Shown: positions 35,474 to 47,908 of the stretch, piece by piece | Numbering within the stretch: position 1 is the stretch's first letter | Layout of the letters: the number at the start of each line of letters is the position of its first letter | From: Aplidium turbinatum | Taxonomy: Eukaryota > Chordata > Ascidiacea > Aplousobranchia > Polyclinidae | Length of the DNA stretch: 64,000 nt | Direction: 5' to 3' | Assembly: GCA_918807975.1 (NCBI GenBank) | Contig: OU964926.1 | Coordinates: 19,351,996-19,415,995, forward strand | Made by a program: the position numbers and the translations under genes | Notes under the pieces: generated by a model | The model's input: the letters and a program-made list of their open reading frames with translations, nothing else | Told to the model about the DNA's origin: nothing | Databases searched by the model: none

Positions 35474-36345
35474 ATGTCAAAGTTTAAAGATCCAAGGTAT
35501 TATTTGCTTGACACAATTCCTGGTAAAGAAAATAAAGTCATTACTGGTTCACGACTCCCTACTTGTCGTCAGGTCCTGCTGTGCTTTCTTGCTCATCATT
35601 CCACTACAACAAATACCTTGAGAAATGCTGCTAACGAAGCTGTTAAAGCAGTACTACCCTTTTACAAACATGCAAATGATGCAAGAATACCTCACTTGCA
35701 ATCTCAAAGATGGCGGAGGAAGTGATTAAGCTGTTTAGTGAAATGAAGGCTCTCCTAAAAAGAGAAACCCGGTACAGGATGGACGATTTACAGCAACATA
35801 GAATTGAGGATTACAAAGAGAAACTAAACTCCACAATAAAGTTATGGCCAAGGAATGTGTTAAAGAACATGAGTAATGAAGAAGATAAAGCATTTTTACT
35901 GAGTATGATGACAGACAGGGTTGCAAGTATGGGCAGTGTTGATTTGGTTCTCACTACCACAGAAAGGAAGGTCAATAGAAGGAAGGAGTCGGAGAAAAAA
36001 CGGAGAAGAAAGGAATGTTTAAGACGAGAAGCAGCTGAAAAGTCATTTCATATTGTTGAGGATGATGTAGACATTGAGGATCAAGATGATTCTGAAGAGA
36101 TAGCTCACTGCTCCAACAGGCCACACAAAAGGACTGTGAAGACTGGTACATCAGCATTCTGGCCACATGATATCCTCAATTCTTCCACAGTAGTGGAAGC
36201 AGCTGTACGTAACCACATCAGCCCTACATCTTTAGCAGCACTTACATTACCGCTACAGGAGGTGATGTTTCCAAAGTTAATCTCAGCTACAGAACAGCTC
36301 ACAGGTAGGAAAGTTAACAATGCATTTAATTGTAGTGTTTGTTAA
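35474..36345 (+). pseudogene. putative transposase or accessory protein of the 34932-37562 element, N-terminal parts
   Basis: Two overlapping open frames, 83 and 211 codons, in different phases; the second begins within the last codons of the first. The first reads through DPRYYLLDTIPGKENKV and RQVLLCFLAHH. The second has a strongly basic segment (RRKESEKKRRRKE) then an acidic one (VEDDVDIEDQDDSEE), which looks like a nuclear or DNA-associated linker. The change of phase may be a frameshift or an unrecognised intron. The frames fill the space between the two inverted repeats and point the same way, so they belong to the element. I do not recognise a named domain. Confidence 0.6.
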
Positions 36346-36639
36346 TAAATGACTTCATTCACTACATCTGTTATCTTGCTTCAAAGGTACAAGTTGCAGT
36401 CAGTGGTTACGATAGCTTCAAAGATAAAAGAATCATGGTCTCCTCATTCAGCTTGTTGTATATTCCTATGTGCCATGGTGGCTAACCGCTTCTGTGTCAA
36501 CTTCTGCTCCTTGCAACAACCTAGAACTTATCAACAACCTTCTTGAGTATGAAGAAATCGAAAGCAGTATGGCCAAAGCAGCTCTTAAAGCTCTAAAGGG
36601 GCACATGTGGTATCTTAGTGAAAAACCTATACCCCTTTT

Positions 36640-37100
36640 CGATAGCAGCGTGTCTGACAAGACAAAGCAAAAATTGTTCAAAAACTGACAAGCTTTGAAG
36701 ATCCTGGACATTCTTTGAAAAGAGGAAGTGATTTTGGCAAACCCTCCTTTCCTTCCGTTCCTACAAAACCAACAGATGACTTGAGTTCCTTTGTTGGAGA
36801 AAATTCTTGGAGCTTCTTCAGAATCTTGAGGATTGATACGACCTTTTTAAGTGTTGGTGCCAGAACGGCAGCAACTATGAAGCAAGGAAACGGGTTTCAA
36901 ATCTTTGTGTTGTTAATGATGCAGCAGAAAGGGGTGTCAAACTGTGCCAAGACTTTATTGACACTACTAAGACAGAAGTTTCATTTCAAAATATTCTTCA
37001 AGTATTTGAGAACAGCAGAAATTCTATGCCCAATCAGCGTAAACAAAAGTTACATCCATCTCGGTGTTGGTTTCTTACATTGTGATTTTTATTATCGCTG
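36640..37100 (+). pseudogene. C-terminal part of the same element's coding region, broken
   Basis: In one frame it reads DDLSSFVGENSWSFFRIL. After a phase change it continues as NYEARKRVSNLCVVNDAAERG and then VKLCQDFIDTTKTE. I recall 'VNDxAERGV' as a motif near the C-terminus of repeated, uncharacterised proteins in arthropods and cnidarians, but I cannot verify this. At least one frameshift is present, so the copy is not expected to make a whole protein. Confidence 0.5.
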
Positions 37101-37789
37101 TTCCTCGCTCTCAAATGTATTTTGTAATTTCATTTAACATTAAGTAAACATGTGAATTCATCATTTCATTGATTTTCCATATGTTTTAACCCAAGAAGAA
37201 AAGGTGCTTAAACATTTTTCTCACAAATATGCAAAAAAACGGGTTTTTCTCAAATAACTCAAAAACTACACATTTTAGACTGAACATTTGTTCACAAGTC
37301 TGATATAAACTTGCTTATTCTGCATCGATTGAGCTATAGCATGACCTTCTATCATGTCTACGAGCTGAGATATAGCAAAAACACCCCTAAAAATGTATCG
37401 CGCACCCCCCAAAAATTTTAGTGGCCACGGGCCACCTCTAAACCTTGACCAATTTTTTTGAAACTTTACAGGAATGTTATACAGGTAAAACCTCACCACC
37501 AAAAAAAAGGTAGGCTCTGTGAAACCAAGTTTTAAAAATCATGGGGCGGCTGTCACACCCTAATTAGCATCCTTTTCAAAGTACGAAATGTGCAGCCCTC
37601 ACACGCAATATGTAAACAACAGACACTCCATCAATCTGCAAAAATTAAATAGCTTATGAACTCCACCAAATAGGAAAAATAGTTGGTATTTTTGAAACCA
37701 GAAAATCTGTCCAAGTCAAATTGTTAGCTACTTGTTTACAGTCTGACTGAAAGTTTTTTTTAACTTACTTTTCTCATTTTTTACTTCTT

Positions 37790-38225
37790 CTTTTTCATCG
37801 TGTGTCACACGTCCGTAGCCCAGAGCATCACGCAAGCTCTTGCTCTATCGTTGAACTTGCTCTATCTAAGTCTTATGCAGAGCATTTTGCTTTTAGGACA
37901 GGGCATTCGAGGAGATGTTGCACTGTTTGCTCCTGTCCACATTTACAACTTGTGCTTCTCAAAGAATATCCCCAGTGTCGCATCAACGTCTTAGCCTACA
38001 TCTTCCAATGCCAGTTCTTAAGCGGTTGAGGCATCGCCAATACTTCCAAGGTTTACGCTTTCTGGGAGGAAGGCCTTCTGTGGGAGAAAGCTCCATATTG
38101 GCCGGTGTCAGCCCAGCTGCCAGCTCCTCCTTCCACAGTTGGACCCGCACATTGGCGGCAACCTCATCTTGACCCAGTGGGACAACTGAAGCAAGAAAAC
38201 CTTTTCTTGACTTCGATCGCCTGCG
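37790..38225 (-). mobile_element. LINE fragment, C-terminal end of ORF2
   Basis: On the minus strand, with frame changes, it reads KYWRCLNRLRTGIGR and then CKCGQEQTVQHLLECP. The pattern LNRLRTG...CxCGxxQTxxHLLxCP is the C-terminal cysteine motif of many non-LTR retrotransposons. Only about 430 bp remain and they are broken. No target duplication was found. Confidence 0.75.
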
Positions 38226-38645
38226 TGCTGGAGTTTGGTAGCTTTTTTATTGCATTTTGACTACTTCCCATTTTTTACTGCTTCCCTAAGGCAACAAAAA
38301 GCTTTTACAGTAGGCTATAGGTTATTATTAAACATTATTAATTAACCCTTTATCTGTCACGGGCCCTTTAAAGAGCCCGGGCCTTAAAAAGATACACACT
38401 GTTTGCAATCACCATAACTCTGGTCTTTGTTTGCCAAACTGCATGGTGTTGGTGCACCAACTTGGTGCACATGGTGCACTTTTCTAGAAAGAGGAAGTCA
38501 ATTTATTTTGTTTCAACTGCGCCATAGCCCAGCCCATATTAACAAACAAGCAGAGTGAATGTAATTGTCAAAGCAATGCATTGTAGGCTACAACTGTTGG
38601 TGAGATTATGGCGTAATCAGGATGGTAGCGAAAGACCATAAGCAG

Positions 38646-39430
38646 TAGAGATGCAGCGAATCCAAAATTTTTATCCACTCACCGGACCGCAACTGAATCA
38701 CCTTTCCGCACACCGCACGGCAATTTATCTGAAACTTTGACACTGCAGCGCACACCGCAAATTACAAAATATTTTAACGAGTTATTTTTAGAAAGTCAAT
38801 TGTGGCAAAAAAACACCCATGGCGTGTAACTGGTACCCTACCGGTACAGTTGTGCATTAATTGACTAGGCTAACCAGATCATATTGTCTTATCAGCAATG
38901 CATCTAAGTTCTAAGACATCATGCTTTTTTAAATAGAATGTTCCTGGATCCAGTATCAGGACTTTTGAACACTTTTTGTAAGCAATAATGCAATTTTAAT
39001 GTCAATGGTTGTATGAACTACACACTACACAGTCAGACAAGACGTCAAGAGTAGCCTAAAACTTATAGCCTGAACTCACTGGGCTAACTGTTATAGTAAC
39101 TAATGTGGTAGTTGCCCTAGGCCTATAGCCTGGGAGCTGAGCTTATCAGCTAGGTTATTAACCAAAAACACTTGTACAGCTTCCCTCACAAGCCAGCACC
39201 AAAAACCATGTCAACTGCAAGCCATTTGCATAGCTTTCCAGCTTAGGGTTACCCTTAAAGGGAAAAAAAGTAATCCGTGTTCCCAATTTAAATTTGAAGT
39301 TTCATAACTGATATTTCTTGAAAGTTTACGCGGCAAGCGGCGCGGCTTTGTCATTTAAACCTTCCACGCGGCGCAGCACGCGGCGAAAAAGTCAAAAGCG
39401 GCCGCGTACGCGGCGCGGTTTGCATCACTA
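38646..39430. mobile_element. hAT-type non-autonomous element, TAGWGATGCA ends
   Basis: Ends are TAGAGATGCAGCG and TTTGCATCACTA, inverted with one mismatch in the first ten bases. The exact 8-bp duplication ATAAGCAG is at 38638-38645 and 39431-39438. GC-rich GCACACCGC and CGCGGCGC repeats lie just inside each end. It is 785 bp and non-coding. Confidence 0.88.
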
Positions 39431-40251
39431 ATAAGCAGTCATCTGATCAGCCACCAACTCGTAACAGTAAATCTAACTACACATTCATACACACTAATGT
39501 GCAGAGGCAGGCACACTACTTCAATAAATAAAAGGGTTTGCCACTGAGATTGAGAAACAACTGCTGTTAGTTTGAATCTCCATTCTCAGACTGAGCAAGC
39601 CGAGGATGAAGACTCACACCAGCGACCAAGAATTAACCAAACTACCAATATAAGACTTGTATTTTCTAAAAGTTGAAAAAAATTGCTAGGAGAATTTTTA
39701 TTTTTTGTGCAAAGTGAAATTTATGCGGTTCTTTCTTCGCATAATGCTTAAACATCACTGTGACAACGTTTGTATGGAAGGCGTAACACTTGCCTGACAT
39801 CTACCGGTGACGTTTATCGCAGTTTGAAGATTTTTTTAGATATCTAAACGGAAACAAAAAAAAATCAAAAAGCGCAAAATTTTTGTATTTTTTCAGAAAT
39901 GTTAGTCATTTAAGGTATTTAACAAAAAAAATACGCAAAATCTGTAAACATATTTCTAAAGACTGTTGAAAATGCAACAACTTTCATGTATTGATTTTTT
40001 TCTGGCAGGTACTGTTCTCAAAATACAGCAGTAAAAGGTTATAAGAGTAACTTAAAAGAAAACAAGAGGGAAGTAAATAAGACATCTTGCAAGTATTGTG
40101 ATAACTGGTAACAAGTAGAAAGAAAAGAGGAAGAGTACAAATAAAGAGGTACAGTGGATACAATATAAATATCTAAATTTTTGGAGAAACCTTGCGATGG
40201 CTAGTGTTATATAAAGCAAAAACACTTATGGTAGTCTACTCCAGTCCAGCG

Positions 40252-41377
40252 GTTCTCAACCTGTGGTCCGCGGACCACTAGTTGGTCCGTGAGCATTTGC
40301 CTGGTGGTCCGCGAGCAAAGTCTGAAGTCGTTGTTTTTTAACCCTTTGCATAAAAGTTGTTAATTTTATCAAGGCTCATCCACTAAATTGTCGTCTCTTT
40401 GCTTCATTATGTTCGAATAAGGATCTTGATCATGAACAGCTAGCTACTGATGCATACTCAAGTTCGCTGGTTATCAAGGGGAAAAGTGTTTAACCATGGG
40501 TTTAACAGACTGTTTGAGTTACATGCTGCGAGAGAGTTTCTTGGAGAAAAAATCCAAGCTTGTTGCTCATTTCAACGATAGCTTTTGGGTTGCTGTTCTG
40601 GTTTATTTGGCTGACACTTTTCAACAACTCAATAAACTTAATTCATCGCTGCAAGGAAAGCAGATAAATTTAATTACGGTATCCTCAGTGTCTAAAGTGT
40701 CTGCTTTTACGAAAAAAAAAATCTTTGGAAGATAAGATTATTGCAGGGCAACTTTGAGATGTTTGATCAATTGTACGAATTCACTAAGAAACCAGAAAAT
40801 GCTGAAATCAATAAACAACTGTTGATGAATTTTATTTCTGACCATAGCCTACTCAGTGACTGCAGGGTCAATTTAACTTCTACTTTGGTGATTTGAACGT
40901 TCAGAGTTTTTCATGGGTTTCCAGTCCGTGAACTGACCAGTGACACTATTTCGAATATGTTGCATCCATCTGCGAGAGTGAGCTTGATAAAATTTTGGAT
41001 ACAAGCTTCACATGAGTATCCACAACTGTCTCAGAAAGCTTTGAAAATAATTTTACCTTTTGCGACATGTTATCTTTGTCAATGTGGATTTTCTGCATTG
41101 GTTACAATAAAAACAAAGTATTCTTCTTGACTTGAAGTCGAAGATGAACTCCGATTGAGTCTTTTAAGTATTACACTTTGTTTGGATATGCTGTGCTCAA
41201 ATGTGCAAGCTCAAGGCTCACACTAAATGTAGCAATCTTTCTAAAACCAACTACTGTTTAAGACTAAGCAAGCAATAAGTGACATTTGTTTGTTACAAGG
41301 GGAGGGAAGTAGTGGTCCGTGACTGAGACACAATTTTTTTAAGTGGTCCTTGAATCTGAAAAGGTTGAGAACCTCTG
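40252..41377 (+). mobile_element. hAT (Buster-like) transposon, broken
   Basis: The left end is CAGTCCAGCGGTTCTCAACC, the family end with a small internal duplication, and the right end is GGTTGAGAACCTCTG. The exact 8-bp duplication GTCTACTC is at 40244-40251 and 41378-41385. A transposase remnant at 40496-40735 reads ADTFQQLNKLNSSLQGK, typical of the ZBED5/FAM200-like (Buster) branch of hAT. The rest of the coding region is decayed by several stops and frameshifts. Confidence 0.9.
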
Positions 41378-41385
41378 GTCTACTC

Positions 41386-43103
41386 TATACCAGCAATTAT
41401 TATTTGCATTAGAATTAGGTTGCAGCACAAAACTAGGTTGCAGCAAAACCAGGTTGCATACACAAAACTGAGTTGAAGCATAATGTACAGTATTCCACAC
41501 TGCTTTGACTGATTTTATTTGCAATGATAATTAATAATTGGGCTAATTTTTTGCCCAAAGATCATGCGATGAGATTCGAGGGTTACATAAAATTACGTTG
41601 CAACAACAAGTGTTTCGTGCTGCTCTGATTGAGCCAAAAATGTTTTTCGCAACAATTTTGGTTAACTTTCTTTACTTAAAGTTCATACTTGGGTACGGTT
41701 GGGCTATGTCGTCACTCAAAGATATGAAACATCGAAATAGTTTATCCAAGTTGTTGAATTTCTTGCCAATCAGTGCATTTTTTAGAATATAAAATGCAAT
41801 TTTAATTAGTTTTTTAAAGCAAGAAGCTGAAAAGAAGTGTAATTTAACTCTCACTTTCACCATTTATCCTATTGACAGCACTACATCGTTATATACTGTA
41901 TTTTGATACAATTGCAGCAACTCGTACTTTCCGCAGCTCGCATTCATCGTTTGATTTCCTGATAACCGCCATGTGTTACTTTATTTTAACATTCCCAGCA
42001 TGGAGTGAAGCCGGCAAAGCTACGTCACGTATCTGGGGTCTACCACTGCGAAAAAATGGACTTTTTACAAAACGTAGATGAAGAACGTTTCATTTGGATC
42101 CGTTTAAAGTAGAAAGAACTCGTCACAGCTTTCTTTTTAAGTTCAGAAGAAAACAAAGAAGTCTAGGAAAATGTATAAGTTTCTTAATTTTATGTGGGGT
42201 TACTGGGAGTTTTGTTTGTGTAAATAATATCACACGTAATCGCAAGAAGAGAGCACGTTAGAAGACTCGCAGTCATTAAAATCTATCACTTCATAATCAG
42301 GTGAACAGTTAGGCTACGTCGAATATATATTAGCCATTTGTACATTCAAAATAAAGTTTACAGAGCGAACAAGCAGAATTTGAACTAGCAGAGCAAAATA
42401 CAATAAAAATAGGAAAACTGTAGCTCATATTAATTTAGAGATCTTCAACCACATTATCGTCTGCCGACGTTGAATTAATGTAAAAAACAACTGAATTGCT
42501 GTCTGGGATGGATGCATAGTTCTGGCAGGCCCGAAGTTGTCAGTCCATGAAACACTGTGACCTGTGATACATATATAAGGTCGATGCATAGCACTGAAAG
42601 CTTCACAGGCGTTTCTTTGTAACTTAACTACCTAACATAAGGTCGCTCAATTATTTGATCTCTATCACAAACGTGAATGTGGTGGCTTATACTGTATATA
42701 AGGCTACTGATAACGATTCATGGAAGGTAACTCTGGTAGAGGTTTTGCGAAATATTTTTTTCTTGTTCATGTAGGCCTACCCCAGGCCTCGAAATTCACG
42801 GCGGACACGTCCGCCGTCACAGCATGTGATGTCCGCGGGAAGTACCATCTAGATCGGTCATATTTGTCCGCCGAGAAATAGCACAGGAACTAGCGATACA
42901 AATCGTCATTGCATAGCACGAACAATTGTTGCAAGAATATAATTTCCCGCGCATCTAGAAAATGTGAATACTGTATCCCTTAGCTTCCATTTAAGAAGGA
43001 AAATTTTCGATTTTTACGTTGCTTCAACGATTGATGACATTGAATCAGCGTAACAAAAGTGAATTATTCTCTAAGAATCGATGGGAGTACGGGTACTTCT
43101 ACA
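41386..43103. other. no gene seen
   Basis: Apart from one mini-hairpin (42446-42507) there are only short frames without recognised domains. A CGGCGGACACGTCCGCCG palindrome lies at about 42799-42816. Confidence 0.45.
42446..42507. repeat. mini-hairpin repeat, copy 8 (left arm decayed)
   Basis: CGTCTGCCGACGTTGAATTAATGTAAAA-type centre with the right arm ACTGAATTGCTGTCTGG. The left outer arm is mostly lost. Confidence 0.6.
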
Positions 43104-43111
43104 ATCTACAC

Positions 43112-44656
43112 CAGTGGTTCCCAACCTGGGGTTCGCAGACCCCTTGGGGGTCCGTGAGAAAGCATTTGGGGGTCTGTGATTACCTTGATGAATTTTGGAA
43201 AAAAAAACTTTGTTCTATATGTACGGATGGAGCACCAGCTATGCTCGGGAACAAGTCCGGATTTGCTGCTTTAGTAAAAAACGAAGCTCCTCGGTTGGTT
43301 GTTACCCATTGCTTCTTGCACAGGTAGGCCACGCCTTAGCAGCAAAAACTTTACTAGCAAGTCTCAAAGAAATTCTGACAAATTGCGTGAAAGTCGTTAA
43401 TTTCATCAAAAGCAGAGCTGTAATTTGTAAACCACCGTACTTTTTAAGCGCTCTGTCAAGAAGTAGGGTCAGATTACGGAGTACTTTTGTATCATTCTGA
43501 GGTAGGCTACGTTGGTTATCTAGAGAAGTTTTAAAACGACTGCAGCAGCTAAAAATGTGGTATCAACTCTTTTGAAAGGAAATTGAAGTCCCCTCTCAAA
43601 TTTGTTCGAGAGTAAAAGTTTTCTATACAGCATGGCCTACTTAGCCGATATTTTCGGTCAGATTAACAATGTTAATCGTGGCATTCAAGGACCAGGTGTG
43701 ACAACAATTAATTGATGCAGCTGAAAAACTGAAAGCGTTTTTAGCCAAGTTGCCGGTTTAGAAACGCAGATTGGAAGCAGGTAATTACGCTAACTTTCCA
43801 ATGTTAGAAGATCTTATCTTGATGGATGAAACTCAAAGAGAATGTACTCTTTTGATTTCTATGAGAGAAAAATTTTGCGCACACTTGAAACCCTGCAAAT
43901 CTCATTTCAACGTTATTTTAATTTAGAACATCTGCCGAACGAAGTTGAAATACGGATTCGAAATCCTTCTCTTTTTGACTTGAACAACATTAACGATGAC
44001 GATCTCAGTAAAGATGACCTAATTGATTTAAGATCAAAAGAGTTATTACGCATTGAGTTTCATTCAAAAACTGTGGAGGATTTTTGGTGCTCACAACTGC
44101 AAACCTACCATTCTTGGCAAAGCAAGCGATTATTGTTTTGTTACCATTCATAACCACTTAACCTTTACGAGGCAGGATTCTCAGCTCTTGTTACAATAAA
44201 AGCAACATCGAAATCGCCTGGACAGTGGACGTTGAAGATGACATGCGTGTTGCATTGTCAAAAACTCAACCGCAGTTTAGTTCAGGAAAGGCAACAACAA
44301 CCATCTCATTAAATTTGCTTACGTTGAAAAAGTTTCGGCATGGCACTTTGGGTCACCTCAATATTCAAATACTGCTGACATTTCTTGAACAATTCATTCA
44401 TTTTCTTATTTGAGCAACTGTTTAACCTGATATTTGCCGCAGGAGTCACAGCGGCAATGCAATATGACACCGTACAGTAGTTGAGTAGCATAAATAGTCA
44501 ATAGTACTGTGATTGAACTGACTCGCGTGAAAATAAATTTCTTTGCTATAATCAATAGTATTTTAATTGAGTTTCAGGCAAAATTTAGGTAGGGGTCCGC
44601 AGAATTAATAATTTGTCTAAAGGGGTCCGTGACAACAAAAAGGTTGGGAACCACTG
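43112..44656 (+). mobile_element. hAT (Buster-like) transposon with transposase remnants
   Basis: Ends are CAGTGGTTCCCAACC and GGTTGGGAACCACTG, perfect inverted repeats. The exact 8-bp duplication ATCTACAC is at 43104-43111 and 44657-44664. Coding remnants: 43190-43330 reads CTDGAPAMLGNKSGFAALVK and THCFLHR; 43842-44150 reads RNPSLFDLN and LIDLRSKELL...FWCSQLQTYHS; 44225-44280 reads DMRVALSKTQPQF. These are successive blocks of a ZBED5/FAM200-like hAT transposase in several frames with internal deletions, so the copy is inactive. Confidence 0.93.
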
Positions 44657-44859
44657 ATCTACACTAATCAGGGCAACTTAGTTCACGTTTTACGTCACAA
44701 TGTCTGGCTTTGATCTCCGAGTATTATTGATAAGGCAAGGTTGGTTTCAAAATTAGATTATACGAGTAATCTATAACAGCAAGATCCAGCATATTTGTTA
44801 AGTTTTGGTATTACAGTAAGAAAGAAATAGCCCTGGGAAAATTCACTTTCGCTCACATG

Positions 44860-45852
44860 TAGGGCTACCATACGTCCTCTTTTAGGAGGATTTGTCCTCT
44901 TTTTTCAAGAAAAATGAATTGTCCTCCGAGGACACTGAAAAGTGCTCAAATGTCCTCTTTTTTCACAGTTTGAGTTTTCATGCTTATATTTTCAACGAGA
45001 TTATATTGCTTGATGACGTTTCAGCGACGGCTTGTAGGCCATTTGTTTTCTAAACATTTTGTATACCAATGTAACATGCTGATAAGAAATTGGTTCATTT
45101 TATAAAACTGTTGTTGAACGTTCATTGCCTGGTTCACTGTAAGATATTAAACGACATTTTAAAGGCCATGCTCACACTTTCACAAAAAAATAGTCTTCTA
45201 CCTACATATGTTTTATATTGATACAAGAACAACGCTTGTAGACGTTGTTGATTACCAACTCCATTTAGTTCGTTTGTTACTTGAAACAAATGTCTAGAAG
45301 TGCAATGTGTATAACACCTAACCTACAGCAAAAGAAATCGTGGCATGGATAGATTACAGCTTTGCAAGGAAAGGAACAGCTTTTCAGTTCACGCCGTTTT
45401 TAGCGTGAACTAACGGTTATATATGCAGCCTACTGTTTTAGTCATATTTCTTGCAAATAATTTAACAATTTCGTTAAGGCTGACCATTACTTGTTGAAAA
45501 AAGTTAAGGCTTGGCTACAGGAGGTCGTGCCTGATTTGTCACATTTTGCAGATTTTTGCGATCATTGCTGTCTGACTGAAATTGTCTAAAAATGAGGTCT
45601 TTTTGCACTTTTTGCTGACTCTTAAAAATATAAAATCATTTGTTGTCGTAGGAAGCACTAGAGATGAAATGACAAAAAATAAGTTAAACGTTCAGTCAAT
45701 CTGTTTTCTTGTTTTTTTTTGGTAACTTTTGCCCCTAGGCCTATAGGCCTACTGAAATGATCTAAAAACATGTAAAAAATTCTTCAAGAGTAAAATTCTA
45801 CTTGCTGGCGAAATGTGTCCTCTTTTTAGGCGATAAAAATATGGCAGGCCTA
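44860..45852. mobile_element. hAT-type non-autonomous element, TAGGGCTACCATA ends
   Basis: Ends are TAGGGCTACCATACGTCC and TATGGCAGGCCTA. The exact 8-bp duplication CTCACATG is at 44852-44859 and 45853-45860. Just inside, GTCCTCTTTT repeats occur in both orientations. It is 993 bp without a recognised transposase. Confidence 0.88.
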
Positions 45853-45860
45853 CTCACATG

Positions 45861-46790
45861 ACACGCAAAAATAAACTTAGTAGAAAGTAGTAGCGTTAGT
45901 GTAGAATTTTTCCAACCCGTGCCCAGAGCATTGTGACGCAAGAGGTCACACGACCTCGTTCGGTAGAAGTTAATCAGTGGTGCGGCGTAGGTACTAAGCA
46001 GCTGCACGGCGCTTTCTTACTCTTCCTGCGCACGTCGTTGGTCTGATGAAAGCCTCTTAGAGTGACTTCGCTGAAATTTTAAAAAGCCTTCTAAACCGTA
46101 GCTATAGTTCTCAAATGGCGAAGAATTATCAAGATAAAGTGATTAAGCACGACGAACGACGCTGTTAAGTTCTGTTTGTAAAGTCTTGTTTCTGTTTCGC
46201 TAAAACAAAACATTTGAAAGAAGTTGCTTCTTCCATTAGTTTTTAAGGTTGTCTTAGAACAGGAAGCGCATTTTATAAACACACGGTTTGACAGCAGTAA
46301 CAATGCAATAGATACGAGAATACAATGTCTCGAAGGTATTGCTGCTGAAACTGAGTGTAAAAGCAGATCATGTGCTAAAAGCAATATTTGTATGTAAGCC
46401 TACCACCTATAGTCTACTCTACGGTGATGGCGTGTGCAGAATATCAGGAGCAGTTGACCAAAGCAAATCGACATTTTCTAAATGATAGTCTTTTTTGAAC
46501 TTAAATTCATCTATGGTAGTAGGCTCAACTGTTCTAAAACTGACATTATTTGTATTTTCATTAACAAGCAATTATTTGTGTGTATTTTTTGATGATGAGT
46601 TTGTGTATTTGATAAATTCTGGCAATTCTCTCAACTGTATCAACGTTCCCCCACAATGGACACGAAAAATGCAATCGATCACGACGTAGTGGAGGTAAGC
46701 TACGTATGTTATAGGTGGGGGTATAAGCTATCGTCGTCGGACCACTCGGCATGCGACAACTCAGCAAGGACATTTCAGCAAATGATATTT
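45861..46790. other. no gene seen
   Basis: Frames of up to 97 codons occur on both strands, but none shows a recognisable domain or a splice-linked partner. Confidence 0.4.
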
Positions 46791-46796
46791 ACGTAA

Positions 46797-47908
46797 TATT
46801 TGATATAAGAAAACTACCGTTTACTGTCGTGTCTTCTTCTATTGTCGCATTTGATTCCAAGGATTGACTGCCTCTTGTATGAAAAGTTTCCAAGATTCTC
46901 GGTTGTTTGCTTTGTGGATTAGGTGTATGTTGGTGTTAGTTTTGTCGGTTTGTTGGTTTAAGTAGGTTTCTCTTTGTCTGCCTTGGGCACGCTTCCCTTC
47001 AATTTTGCCTGTGAGAGAGAGATGTTCTAACTTTTTCTTTTCGCAGCACGTGTCCTAAAAATTGAAGTTGTTTTTCTTTGATATTTTTTAGTAGATTATT
47101 TGTTTGTTTGACTTGATTTAAAACAGTTTGGTTGCTTTTTATATCGGTCCAGGAAATCCTCTGCATTTTTCGGAATGCCCACATTTCAAACCCATTTATT
47201 CTTTTACTAATTGATTTGGTAATTGTCCAGGTTTCTGAATTATATTTAAAAACTGGATAAATGTAACACTTAAATACTGTGAATCTGGTTGCGAAAGATA
47301 TGTTCTTGTTGCATAATATTGTTTTCATTTGCTGAAAAGAGGCTTTTGCGTGAGCAATACGTATATTGAAGTCCTTATCATCATCTTACTGTCGTGTAAG
47401 CGGAGAAAACTTTTTTTTCTCTACATTGAGAAATTCCAAGTCTGACTAGTTGGATTGCTGGAAGGCGAAGACTCCCGTTTCTTCGACTTGTTGTTTTTCT
47501 TTAGCCCTTGCAAACAAACTGTATTTATTCAGAAATGTCAGCAAATCAGCAGGCACTAACCGATTAATGCAATAAACAAAGAAAAACAAAACGCATGATC
47601 AGACACTGCTTCAACGCGTGACGGAAACCTACAAAAAATTGCCATCAGGCATTGGAACTTGCAAAGTAATGTTGCATAAGGCGTTTTCCAATAATAAATT
47701 CTCATCATTGCCTGCTGATTTGCTGACATTTCTGAATAAATACAGTTTGTTTGCAATGGCTAAAGAAAACAACAAGTCGAAGAAACGGGAGTCTTCGCCT
47801 TTCAGCAATCCAACTAGTCAAACTTGGAATTTCTCAATGTTGAGAGAAAACAGTTTTCTCCGCTTACACGACAGTAAATGGTAGTTTTCTTATATCAAAT
47901 ACTATTGG
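46797..47908. mobile_element. foldback element split by a LINE
   Basis: The left arm (46797-46832 and 47398-47550) is the reverse complement of the right arm (about 47700-47908). Shared blocks include AATATTTGATATAAGAAAAC, GCGGAGAAAAC, CTAGTTGGATTGCTG and TCAGAAATGTCAGCAAATCAG with their inverses. Without the LINE the element is about 550 bp. Its superfamily and target duplication were not determined. Confidence 0.75.
46833..47385 (-). mobile_element. 5'-truncated LINE, reverse transcriptase C-terminal region
   Basis: The minus-strand frame at 46999-47328 reads SETWTITKSISKRINGFEMW, FRKMQRISWTDIKSNQTVLN and LQFLGHVLRKEK, the conserved tail downstream of the reverse-transcriptase domain in many LINEs. 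The insert is flanked by an exact 12-bp duplication, TTACTGTCGTGT (46821-46832 and 47386-47397), as made by target-primed reverse transcription. The 3' end carries a short AGAAGAAG tail rather than poly(A), as some RTE-type LINEs do. Only about 550 bp of the original element arrived. Confidence 0.88.

Larger units (their letters stand above)
34932..37562 (+). mobile_element. 2.6 kb DNA transposon with long inverted repeats and unassigned coding region
   Basis: Ends are TAGGGTGTGACAGCCGCCCC and its inverse, GGGGCGGCTGTCACACCCTA. The inverted repeats extend about 330-350 bp inwards (to about 35270 and from about 37210). The exact 8-bp target duplication ATTAGCAT is at 34924-34931 and 37563-37570. 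An 8-bp duplication with TAGGG ends fits the hAT superfamily. The interior has open frames at 35474-35725, 35710-36345 and 36715-37137 that look like one broken coding region. Its products lack the hAT dimerisation signature I would expect, so the superfamily is left open. Confidence 0.88.

Noticed and set aside
36349-36711. Short frames on both strands as host genes
   Set aside because: They fall inside the 34932-37562 transposon and are shadows or broken parts of its coding region.
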